Origin: Kribbella sp. NBC_00382 | Lineage (GTDB): Bacteria; Actinomycetota; Actinomycetes; Propionibacteriales; Kribbellaceae | Direction of reading: 5' to 3' | Assembly (NCBI RefSeq): GCF_036067295.1 | Contig: NZ_CP107954.1 | Location: 6,262,001 to 6,326,000, forward strand | DNA: 64,000 bases | In this document: positions 8,875 to 16,944 of the stretch, in pieces | Layout: each line of letters begins with the position of its first letter | Position numbering within the stretch: the stretch's first letter is position 1 | Notes under the pieces: generated by a model | The model's input: the letters and a program-made list of their open reading frames with translations, nothing else | Databases searched by the model: none | What the model was told of the DNA's origin: nothing | Made by a program: the position numbers and the translations under genes

Positions 8875-10040
8875 CGGCTGAGCAGATCGTCGGGACGCTA
8901 CTGGAGCTGGAAGTAGGGCCAGTAGCTCACGGCGGGCACTGTGTCGCGCGCTACGAGGGCCAAGTGGTCTTCGTGCGGCACGCGCTACCAGGTGAACTGG
9001 TGCACGCCCGTGTGACCGAGCAGACCAGCAAGTACCTCCGCGCGGACGCAGTACAGGTACTGACGCCCTCACCGCAGCGGATCGAACCGCCCTGCCCGTT
9101 TGCCGGGCCTGGCCGGTGCGGCGGTTGCGACTTCCAGCACGCCAACATCGTCGAGCAGCGGCGGCTGAAGGCGACCGTGGTGTCGGACACGCTGCGGCGG
9201 ATCGGCGGCATCGAGCGGAACATCGTCATGGAGTCGCCTGGCGACGACGGCCTCGGGTGGCGGACCAGGATGCGGTACGCCGTAGTCGGCGGCCGGCCCG
9301 GGATGCGTGCGCACCGGTCGCATGACCTGGTGCAGATCGACAAGTGCCTGATCGCCCACCCGGGTACTCCGGACGTACTGCATGAGCAGTGGCCGGACGC
9401 TACGTCGGTGAAGGCAGTGGTGTCGTCGGAGGGCAAGACGGCGGTACTGACCGACGACAACTCCGGTGGGCGAGTAGTGGAGGTCGTGCGGAACAGGCGC
9501 TTCCGGGTGGAGGCCAATGGGTTCTGGCAGGCACACCCGGCCGCTCCCGAGACGCTGGTGGACGCAGTACTGGCTGGGCTGGAGCCGCGCTCTGGTGAGA
9601 CCGCTCTGGACCTGTACTCCGGCGTGGGGCTGTTTGCTGCGTTCCTGGCCGAGGCGGGGTGCGCAGTACTGGCTGTCGAGGGCAGCAAGGATGCAGTGAA
9701 GAACGCGCGTCGGAACCTGCATGACCTGCCGGCGGTGACGCTCGAGGCCGGTGATGTCGGCAAGGTACTGAACAACGCGGCCGGGCAAGGGCTGGAGTCG
9801 GTCGACCTGGTCGTGCTCGACCCACCGCGGACGGGGGCCGGCAAGGACGTCGTACGGCGTATCGCGGCGCTCTCGCCTCGCAAGATCGCGTATGTCGCGT
9901 GCGACCCGGCGGCGCTGGCGCGCGACCTGAAGACGTTCGGGGAGCTGGACTACGGGGTGAGCTCGCTGCGGGCGTTCGATCTGTTCGGGATGACGCATCA
10001 CATAGAGTGCGTGGCCGTGCTCGAACCGCGACCTGCCTAG
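8871..10040 (+). CDS. TRAM-domain SAM-dependent RNA (uracil-C5)-methyltransferase, TrmA/RlmD family
   Basis: A 389-residue protein. The N-terminal TRAM RNA-binding domain covers ~3-60. Cysteines C75, C83, C86 and C159 occupy the places of the RlmD 4Fe-4S ligands. The SAM site is LDLYSGVGLFAAF. The C-terminal VACDPAALARD holds the catalytic C344. It should methylate C5 of a uridine in tRNA or rRNA; which one cannot be read from sequence. The GTG start overlaps the permease stop, so the two are co-translated. It matches Rv2689c in order. Confidence 0.87.
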   Translation: MTAEQIVGTLLELEVGPVAHGGHCVARYEGQVVFVRHALPGELVHARVTEQTSKYLRADAVQVLTPSPQRIEPPCPFAGPGRCGGCDFQHANIVEQRRLKATVVSDTLRRIGGIERNIVMESPGDDGLGWRTRMRYAVVGGRPGMRAHRSHDLVQIDKCLIAHPGTPDVLHEQWPDATSVKAVVSSEGKTAVLTDDNSGGRVVEVVRNRRFRVEANGFWQAHPAAPETLVDAVLAGLEPRSGETALDLYSGVGLFAAFLAEAGCAVLAVEGSKDAVKNARRNLHDLPAVTLEAGDVGKVLNNAAGQGLESVDLVVLDPPRTGAGKDVVRRIAALSPRKIAYVACDPAALARDLKTFGELDYGVSSLRAFDLFGMTHHIECVAVLEPRPA

Positions 10041-10100
10041 CGGCGCTTTCTCGGGTACCGTTCTGGCTTGTTCGCTGGATAGGCACTAGCAGGAGACCCG

Positions 10101-13100
10101 ATGCCGCTCGTCGACCTGGACGACCCGGAGGAGTTGCGCGCCCGCTGGAGCGCGCTCGCCGCGGTCGCCCATGCCACCGGCTACGACCGGCGCTGGTACG
10201 CGGACGAGCACGGCTGGTACCACCAGGACGAGACCGGCAGCGACCTGCGGATGGTCCGGCTCGACGGTGGGCGGGCGGTGCTGTTCGGGTTCCACACGCA
10301 GCACACGCAGACGGCTGAGGCTGATCTGCTGGCGGGTGCTCCCGACTGGATCGGCCAGCCTGAGGTCAAGCGCCGGATCGCTGGTGGGGATCTGGGGTTC
10401 GTCTACGGCAGCTTCAGCGGGACGTGGGCGCGGGCGTCGTACCCGGGTGACCCGTGGCAGCCGCTGGATGACGGGTTCCTGCCGATCGGCGAGTGGATCA
10501 CCTCGGACGAAGAGGCCGCCCGCGAGATGATCGAGTGGGCCGCCGAGTGGTCCGACTACCTCGGTGGGCTGGACGAGCTGCTGCCGATCGGCGTGCGGTT
10601 GATCCGTACTGCGGCGACCACCGGCATCACCTCCGAGTCGCTGTTGGACCTCTTCGAGCGGCTCGGCATCGGGCCGCATTCGCCGCAACACCCAGACCTC
10701 CGCGCTGCCCTGGCCGCCGCCAACGCCTTCAACGGCACCGCCGCCAGCGAACCGGCCCCCGCCACAGCCTCACCCCGCACCCCGTCCCCAGCCACACCCC
10801 GACGCCCCGCGCCCCCCGCTGCGCCAGGCTTCGAGGCACCCGCTGGGTACACCGCGCCGTCCGACGCCTATGCGCCCGCAGAGCCGCTGGCCGACGAAGC
10901 GGACGATGAGGAGTCCGTTCTCGTCCCACCCGGCATCAGCCCCTTCACCGGCCAGCCGATCGGCGACGACGCCGACCTCATCATCGGCGGCAACGAGCCC
11001 TTCACCGTTGATCCGCAGTACGCCTCGGAACCGCCGTACGCTCCAGAACCGCCCTACGCCTCCGAGCCGCCCTTCACCTCCGAACCCCCCTTCACCCCGG
11101 AACCGCCGCTCAACCCGGAGCCCCCGTTCCGCCCTGACTCACCCTTCGCTCCGGACCCCCAGCCGGATCCTCCGGAGCCCGAGCCAGACCCCCCGTACCA
11201 GCCCGAAGACGCGGCAGCCCACGCCGACGACTACGGCGTAGTCGCCAAGAAACCCCGCCTCTTCCGCCGCCGCAAACACGAAGACCCCGACCCGCAGCCC
11301 CCACACACCGGCACACCACCCGCCGGTACGCCGCACGCGCCCCCGGCAGGCGCTCCGTACGCACCACCCGCCTCTACGCCGCACGCGCCCTCTGCCGGTG
11401 CGCCGTACGCGCCGACGCCCGGCGACCCGTATCGCTCGCCCGTGCCGTACACCTCACCAACCGACGGCCCCAGGACCCCCGCGCCAGGCACCCAATACGC
11501 GCGATCCACCGGTGACCACCCCGGCCAGGCGGACGCCCCCGTTCCGCCGATGGACCGGCTCCCGTCATCCGAGCCACGGGTCGGCGGCCCGGTCAACGAC
11601 GGCGAGGACTTCTACGCGAGCCTCTTCGCCGACGCCCCAGCCGCCGCGACGTACGTACCAGACGTAATCCGCGACACCCCAGCGGACGCAGACGCCTGGT
11701 CCGCCGACGACGCCACCAACGAAATCGCAGCAATCCCCGACGACACGGGCGAGATCACCACCGCCCCCGGCGTCCCCACCTCCTACGAAGACGCCCCCAC
11801 CCCAGACGTCTCACCCCCCGACGACGACACCGCCTCCAACGAAGTCGGCCTCACCCCAGGCGTCTCCGCCTCCGACGACACAGGCGAGCTCGCGCCCGTC
11901 CCGGACTTTCCCGCCGTCTCCGCCTCCGATGACACCGGCGTCATCCCCCCGATCCCCACCGACGAAGACGCCTCCCCAGCTGCCCCGAATCCGCCCCGAA
12001 ACCCCTTCGCCCGTCCTCCCTCCGCCCAACCCCAAGACCCCGCGGTCCAACGCCCGAACCCCTTCGCCCCACACCCGAACCCCTTCGCGCCAGCCCCGTC
12101 CAACGCGCCCTGGCCGGCCAGCGACAGCGAGCCGGCGATGCACGCCGAGTCGCCCACGGACGTCCGTCCGACCGCAGACACCGAGCGTCACGCAGCCCCC
12201 GAACACGATTCGAACCACGAGCCGGCGGAGCACACCGAACTAGCCGCCGAACCCGCTCGGCTCGCGCCCCCCGAGCGTCACCCGAACCGCGAGTCAGCCG
12301 CACACACCGGCCTGGACGCCGGGCCGACCGCGGACTCCGGCCGTGACCCGAACCGCGAGCAGGCTACCCAGACCGAGCCGCCCGCTCACACCGAGCGTGA
12401 GCTCGCTGCGGGCACCGGGTGGGCGGCGGACGCCGAGCGCGATCGGGACCGCGGATTGGCTGGGCACACCGGGTTGGCCGCGGACGCTGGTCTGCTTGCG
12501 GACGGTGCCTACCCCGACCTTGATCCCGGCGACGAGCCGGCCGCGCACAGCGGTCTAGCTCAAGACACTGGGCGAGCTACGCACACGGAATATGGTTCAG
12601 ACGACGAGCTCGCTGCGGACGCCCGTCGGGCCGCGAACACAGAGCTGACCGGGCATACGGGGCAGGCCGCGGACGCCGAGCGCGATCCGGACCGGGAGTC
12701 GGCTACGCACGCCGGGCTGGCTGCGGATGCCGGGCGGTTTGCTGGCACGGAGCTGACCGGGCATAGCGGGCAGGCCGCGGACACCGAGCTTGAACCGGGC
12801 CGGGAGTCGGCTGCGTACGCCGGGCCGGCTGCGGATGACGGGCGGATTGCGGATGCCGGGCGGGTTGCTGGCACGGAGCTGGTCGCGGGCGCCGAGCGTG
12901 GTCGGGACCGTGGGATGGCTGCTGACACGGATCTGGGCGCGGACGCCGGGCTGGCTGCGAGAGCGGGTTCCGGTGCGCCCGAGCGAACCTTCGGCGACAG
13001 CCAGCACGAGCGGACGACGGACGGCGCTGGCGCCTCGGAGGAGCGCTCCGAGTCCTACGGCGTGGAGCCTCGGGCGCAGGCAGGTCTAGGGGGCTTCGAG

Positions 13101-15611
13101 TCCCGCCAGGCAGCGTTCGGGGACGGTGCGCAGCGCGGTGCTCGGGATGCTGGAGATACAGGGCTGGGTGCGAGCGCGGATCCTGATGCTCGCGAGCGCA
13201 CCTTCGGTGACCGCCAGCAGGAGCGGACGGCGGACGGCGCTGGCGCCTCGGAGGAGCGCTCGGCGCCCTTCGGTGTAGACCCAGGAGCGCAGGCGGTAGA
13301 CCCAGGAGCGCAGCCGGGTCTGGGGGGCTTCGAGTTTCGCCGGGAAGCGTTTGAGGACGGCACGCGGGCCGGTGCCGGGGATGCCCTTGATGCGGATCGC
13401 GGGCTGGATGACGACACCGCGGCGTACGAGCGTGTTGCTGAGGCGCAGTCGGAGCTAGGGCTGGCCGCACGGCCAGAGCCGGAGCTGGAGCCAGAGGCGA
13501 AGTACGCGCCGGAAGCGGTGTCGGAGGCGGAATATTCGACGGAAGCGGTGCCGGAGGACGTGCCGGAGGCGCCGGTTGAACCTGCGAAGCCGGAGTGGAT
13601 CGGGGGCGCTTGGATCAACGGCGTGTGGGTGGAGGATGTTGCCGCCTACCTGGCCGCTCAGAACGCCGCGGGTCCTGCGAAGGCTGCCGAGGGAGATGCC
13701 TCTGGTGCAGCAGACGTCGGCGACGTCCAGCCTGCTGACGAGTCTCCGACTGAGGAGCACGTACTAGGGTTGACCAACCTCGAGCAGAGCGCGGAGGAAC
13801 CTCCGACTGAGGAGCACGTGCTTGGGCTCACGAATCTTGCGCACGGCGCGGAGGAGCCTCCGACTGAGGAGCACGTACTAGGGCTGACCAACCTCGAGCA
13901 GAGCGCGGAGGAGCCTCCGACTGAGGAGCATGTGCTTGGGCTGACGAGTCTTGAGGAGGAGTCGGAAGGGCCTCTGGCTGAGGCGGCGTCGATGGATGAG
14001 GCGCCGACTGAGGAGCGGGTTCTTGATGTTGGCCGGTTCGAGTTGGCTGAGGAGCCGGGGACTAGGGAACGGGCTCGAGGCTTCAATCGGTTTGAGGAGC
14101 AGGCCGATCGGATCTTCGGGCACCGGCGGTCTGAGCAAGATGTCGACGGGGCGGATGCTGACCAGGCTCACGGGGCTGGGGAGGTTGAGCGGGAAGAGTT
14201 GGACGGGCAGTTCCCAGGGGGTGGCGAGCAGGTTGTTGATGAGCCGCCGACCGAGGAGCGGGTCTTTGGGCTCGTGGGTGGGGAGGCCGACGAGGCGGCG
14301 GCTGAGCAGTCGTTGGACGTAGTACCGGCTGAGGTGGAGCAGTCTGGGGCGGAGCGGTCTGGGGAGGGGCTGCCGGGTGACGGTGGCCTCGAGCCGGAGG
14401 GTGAGGCTCAGGGGGAGGTTGAGGGTGATGCTCCTACGGCTGAGATCGCGGCCGTGGTTGAGGATGATCCTGAGGATGAGTACTACGCAGCCGGTAGTTC
14501 GCCTTTCGCGCCGGTAGCGCGGGATATCCCGCCGAACGGGTTCAGCAGTCTTGAGCCGTTCGGGGACTTCGACTACCGGATGGGCGACGAGGCGTTCCAC
14601 GACGAGATCCTCGGGGAGGCCGACTGGACCGCCGACCAGCTAGGCGAGCCGCAACTCCAACAGCCACTGCCCCAACAGCAGCAACCCCAAGAGTCGCGAC
14701 ACGAAGAGTTCCAGCAGCGGCAGGCCGCGGACGAGGCGTACGACCCGGAAGAGGTTCGCGAGCCGGAGGAAGTGGCGGCGACTGACGTCACGGCTCAGTT
14801 CGAGGCGATCCGGGTAGACGACGAACCGCAGGCCTCGGAGCAAGCACCCTCAGAGCAAGCATCCTCAGCGCAAGCGCCCTCAGAGCGGGCATCCTCAGCG
14901 GAAGCGCCCTCAGAGCGGGCATCCTCAGCGGAAGCGCCAGAGGAGGTACCGGAGAAAGCGGGCGACGCCCACGTCGACGCTGCAGCCAGAGCGGCTGAGG
15001 GTGTCGCTGAGGCTGAAGCGCAGGTTGAGGCTTCGGAGCGCCCGGAGAAGTTGGTGGTGCCCGACGAGGGCGGCGGTGCCGTCGCCATCCCCGGGCTCGG
15101 TGTCGTCGGTGGCGAGAGCCCCCGCGTCGAGACGCCGCCCGGTTCGATCGAGGAGGCTATGCGCGCCGAGGTTGAGCGCCCCCGCCCGCGCCCCAAGGAG
15201 TCGGCCGCCTTCCACGCGCTGCGCGACTGGTGCCGCGCCCGGACCAAGGTCGTCCCGTCCGGCTTCACCATCCAGGTGCAGGTGCTCGACCCAGCAGCAC
15301 CCAGCTATCGGTTCGACCTCGAGCCACCTGAGGTCGACGACCCGCAGTACGGGGCTGAGATGCTCACCGAGCTCCTCGGCGACCTCTGGCTCGCCGAGTC
15401 GCAAGGCGAGCAGGGTGGCTGGCTGTTCGCGCGGCTGGATGCGGCCGGCCGAACGCTGCGGATCGATCGCTGGTACGACAGCGTGCCCGACTGGTGGGAC
15501 AACCCGGTCGAGTCGCGGCTCGACGTGCACGGGCTGGTCCGGCGGCTCAACGGGCGTGGTCCGGACTGGCAACCGTCGTACCTGGAGAAGCTGTACACCA
15601 GCGCGAGATAG
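10101..15611 (+). CDS. Giant repetitive, mostly disordered protein with small folded termini (unknown function)
   Basis: 1836 residues from ATG 10101, with AGGAG ten bases upstream. Residues 1-~215 look folded and rich in W/Y (HGWYHQDETGS, GFVYGSFSGTWA). Residues ~1720-1836 are a second alpha/beta domain (SGFTIQVQVLDP, RTLRIDRWYDSVPDWW). Between them lie ~1500 residues of low complexity: Pro-rich (~220-500), Asp/Pro/Thr-rich (~520-670), acidic Ala/His/Gly repeats (~690-990), two copies of a block around ERTFGD, four 19-residue PTEEHVLGL repeats, and SERASSAEAP repeats near 1590. There is no signal peptide or membrane helix, so it is presumably cytoplasmic. The C-terminal domain recalls small YezG-like or chaperone-like domains, but I do not assign it. 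The reading frame is intact throughout. Confidence 0.8.
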   Translation: MPLVDLDDPEELRARWSALAAVAHATGYDRRWYADEHGWYHQDETGSDLRMVRLDGGRAVLFGFHTQHTQTAEADLLAGAPDWIGQPEVKRRIAGGDLGFVYGSFSGTWARASYPGDPWQPLDDGFLPIGEWITSDEEAAREMIEWAAEWSDYLGGLDELLPIGVRLIRTAATTGITSESLLDLFERLGIGPHSPQHPDLRAALAAANAFNGTAASEPAPATASPRTPSPATPRRPAPPAAPGFEAPAGYTAPSDAYAPAEPLADEADDEESVLVPPGISPFTGQPIGDDADLIIGGNEPFTVDPQYASEPPYAPEPPYASEPPFTSEPPFTPEPPLNPEPPFRPDSPFAPDPQPDPPEPEPDPPYQPEDAAAHADDYGVVAKKPRLFRRRKHEDPDPQPPHTGTPPAGTPHAPPAGAPYAPPASTPHAPSAGAPYAPTPGDPYRSPVPYTSPTDGPRTPAPGTQYARSTGDHPGQADAPVPPMDRLPSSEPRVGGPVNDGEDFYASLFADAPAAATYVPDVIRDTPADADAWSADDATNEIAAIPDDTGEITTAPGVPTSYEDAPTPDVSPPDDDTASNEVGLTPGVSASDDTGELAPVPDFPAVSASDDTGVIPPIPTDEDASPAAPNPPRNPFARPPSAQPQDPAVQRPNPFAPHPNPFAPAPSNAPWPASDSEPAMHAESPTDVRPTADTERHAAPEHDSNHEPAEHTELAAEPARLAPPERHPNRESAAHTGLDAGPTADSGRDPNREQATQTEPPAHTERELAAGTGWAADAERDRDRGLAGHTGLAADAGLLADGAYPDLDPGDEPAAHSGLAQDTGRATHTEYGSDDELAADARRAANTELTGHTGQAADAERDPDRESATHAGLAADAGRFAGTELTGHSGQAADTELEPGRESAAYAGPAADDGRIADAGRVAGTELVAGAERGRDRGMAADTDLGADAGLAARAGSGAPERTFGDSQHERTTDGAGASEERSESYGVEPRAQAGLGGFESRQAAFGDGAQRGARDAGDTGLGASADPDARERTFGDRQQERTADGAGASEERSAPFGVDPGAQAVDPGAQPGLGGFEFRREAFEDGTRAGAGDALDADRGLDDDTAAYERVAEAQSELGLAARPEPELEPEAKYAPEAVSEAEYSTEAVPEDVPEAPVEPAKPEWIGGAWINGVWVEDVAAYLAAQNAAGPAKAAEGDASGAADVGDVQPADESPTEEHVLGLTNLEQSAEEPPTEEHVLGLTNLAHGAEEPPTEEHVLGLTNLEQSAEEPPTEEHVLGLTSLEEESEGPLAEAASMDEAPTEERVLDVGRFELAEEPGTRERARGFNRFEEQADRIFGHRRSEQDVDGADADQAHGAGEVEREELDGQFPGGGEQVVDEPPTEERVFGLVGGEADEAAAEQSLDVVPAEVEQSGAERSGEGLPGDGGLEPEGEAQGEVEGDAPTAEIAAVVEDDPEDEYYAAGSSPFAPVARDIPPNGFSSLEPFGDFDYRMGDEAFHDEILGEADWTADQLGEPQLQQPLPQQQQPQESRHEEFQQRQAADEAYDPEEVREPEEVAATDVTAQFEAIRVDDEPQASEQAPSEQASSAQAPSERASSAEAPSERASSAEAPEEVPEKAGDAHVDAAARAAEGVAEAEAQVEASERPEKLVVPDEGGGAVAIPGLGVVGGESPRVETPPGSIEEAMRAEVERPRPRPKESAAFHALRDWCRARTKVVPSGFTIQVQVLDPAAPSYRFDLEPPEVDDPQYGAEMLTELLGDLWLAESQGEQGGWLFARLDAAGRTLRIDRWYDSVPDWWDNPVESRLDVHGLVRRLNGRGPDWQPSYLEKLYTSAR
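12639..12872 (+). repeat. In-frame 36-42-codon tandem repeat in the giant protein
   Basis: Two adjacent coding units begin TELTGHTGQAAD (12639-12746) and TELTGHSGQAAD (12747-12872). A third, shorter copy begins TELVAG at 12873. Looser versions built on AADA and GR/HTG extend back to about 12170. The units stay in frame, so they change protein length without breaking the gene. Confidence 0.75.
13740..13967 (+). repeat. Four tandem 57-bp coding repeats (PTEEHVLGLTNLE)
   Basis: Units at 13740, 13797, 13854 and 13911 each encode 19 residues of the form EPPTEEHVLGLTNLEQSAE. Units 1 and 3 are nearly identical at DNA level, which suggests recent duplication. Degenerate copies of the core PTEERV follow at about 14008 and 14247. 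Confidence 0.9.
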
Positions 15612-15620
15612 CGTTGCGGC

Positions 15621-16553
15621 ATGTTGCTCAGGATCTTCACCGAACCCCAGCAAGGTGCCACCTACGACGATCTGCTGGCGGTCGCCCGCAGGACGGAGGA
15701 GTGCGGTTTCGACGCGTTCTTCCGCTCAGACCACTACCTCGCGATGGGCGATGGCGACGGCCTGCCCGGCTCGACCGACGCGTGGATCACGTTGGCCGGA
15801 CTGGCTCGCGATACCAGCCGCATCAAGCTCGGTACGTTGGTCAGCCCGGTCACCTTCCGCCATCCCGGCGTACTGGCGATCTCGGTCGCGGGGGTGGATC
15901 AGATGAGTGGCGGCCGGGTGGAGCTCGGTCTCGGTGCGGGCTGGTTCGAAGCTGAGCACCAGGCGTACGGACTCGACTTCCCGGACACGCCCGGGCGCTT
16001 CGACCTGCTGGAGGAGCAGCTGGAGCTGATCACGGGTCTGTGGGACACGCCGGTGGGGGAGAAGTACAACTTCGACGGCGAGCACTACCAGATCAAGGAC
16101 TCGCCGGCGCTCCCGAAGCCGGTCCAGCAGCCGCATCCGCCGATCATCGTCGGCGGCGCGGGCAAGAAGCGGACGCCTGCCCTCACCGCGAAGTACGCGT
16201 CCGAGTTCAACGCCGGCTTCCGCAGTGTTGAGGAGACCAAGGCACTCTTCGACCGCGTCCATGCAGCCTGCGAGGTAGCCGGCCGGGATCCCAAGACGCT
16301 CACGCTGTCGACCGCACACACCGTTGTCGTGGGCAAGGATGACGCCGAGGTACGCCGGCGCGCGGCCGTCGTCGGTCGCGACCCGGAGAACCCTGGCGAC
16401 GGCTCCATCGTCGGTACTCCGGCGCAGATCGTCGACCACCTCGGACGGCTCGCGGCAGCCGGTTCGCAGACCCACTACCTCCAGGTGCTCGACCTCGCCG
16501 ACCTGGATCACCTCGACCTGCTCGCATCGGACGTCCTGTCGCAGGTCTCCTGA
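15621..16553 (+). CDS. LLM-class F420-dependent oxidoreductase
   Basis: A 310-residue TIM-barrel protein of the bacterial luciferase-like family (MLLRIFTEPQQGATYDDLL, RSDHYL, LGLGAGWFEAEHQAYG). From recall it resembles the TIGR03560 group, which uses coenzyme F420 rather than flavin. It should catalyse a hydride transfer to or from an unknown substrate in the cytoplasm. It starts nine bases after the giant gene's stop. A broken second copy follows directly. Confidence 0.85.
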   Translation: MLLRIFTEPQQGATYDDLLAVARRTEECGFDAFFRSDHYLAMGDGDGLPGSTDAWITLAGLARDTSRIKLGTLVSPVTFRHPGVLAISVAGVDQMSGGRVELGLGAGWFEAEHQAYGLDFPDTPGRFDLLEEQLELITGLWDTPVGEKYNFDGEHYQIKDSPALPKPVQQPHPPIIVGGAGKKRTPALTAKYASEFNAGFRSVEETKALFDRVHAACEVAGRDPKTLTLSTAHTVVVGKDDAEVRRRAAVVGRDPENPGDGSIVGTPAQIVDHLGRLAAAGSQTHYLQVLDLADLDHLDLLASDVLSQVS

Positions 16554-16557
16554 CTCG

Positions 16558-16816
16558 ATGCTGCTCAGGATCTTCACCGAACCGCAGCAGGGCGCCACGT
16601 ACGACGATCTGCTCGCAGTTGCCCGCAAGACGGAGGAGTGCGGATTCGACGCGTTCTTCCGGTCGGACCACTACCTGGCGATGGAGGGCTGGGACGGTCT
16701 GCCGGGTCCGACGGACTCGTGGATCACGCTGGCCGGGCTGGCCCGCGAGACGAGCCGGATCAAGCTCGGTACACCTCGAGCTGATCGCCGCAGAAGTCCT
16801 GCCCCACTTCTCCTAG
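16558..16816 (+). pseudogene. Remnant of a second LLM F420-type oxidoreductase gene, internally deleted
   Basis: Bases 16558-16771 encode 71 residues collinear with the intact neighbour (MLLRIFTEPQQGATYDDLL through SRIKLGT), with mostly synonymous differences. From 16772, in another frame, comes HLELIAAEVLPHFS and then a stop at 16816, which looks like the normal C-terminus of this family. About 230 internal codons are missing and the join is out of frame. Reading on in the first frame gives a 98-residue product to 16854 with an unrelated tail. Confidence 0.85.
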
Positions 16817-16822
16817 CAACGC

Positions 16823-16878
16823 TATTCCGAGTTAGAGTGCCTAAGTCGGAATAACTCCGGCGCTATTCCGACTTAGGC
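16823..16878. promoter_or_regulatory. Three-copy operator-like repeat upstream of the Fic gene
   Basis: A 15-base motif, TATTCCGACTTAGGC, occurs at 16864-16878 and as an exact inverted copy at 16839-16853 (ten-base spacer). A near copy (TATTCCGAGTTAGAG) lies at 16823-16837. It ends eight bases before an ATG at 16886. The Fic protein carries its own winged-helix domain, so autoregulation is an attractive inference. A stem-loop in the leader is the alternative. Confidence 0.65.
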
Positions 16879-16944
16879 GGGGCAGATGGCGACAGGTGAT
16901 CAGGCCGAACCGACCTGGCCTGCTCACGTGCCCGAGGTACGGCC

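Noticed and set aside
13740..13967. CRISPR-like regularly spaced repeats
   Set aside because: The repeats are contiguous, without unique spacers, and in frame with a coding sequence.
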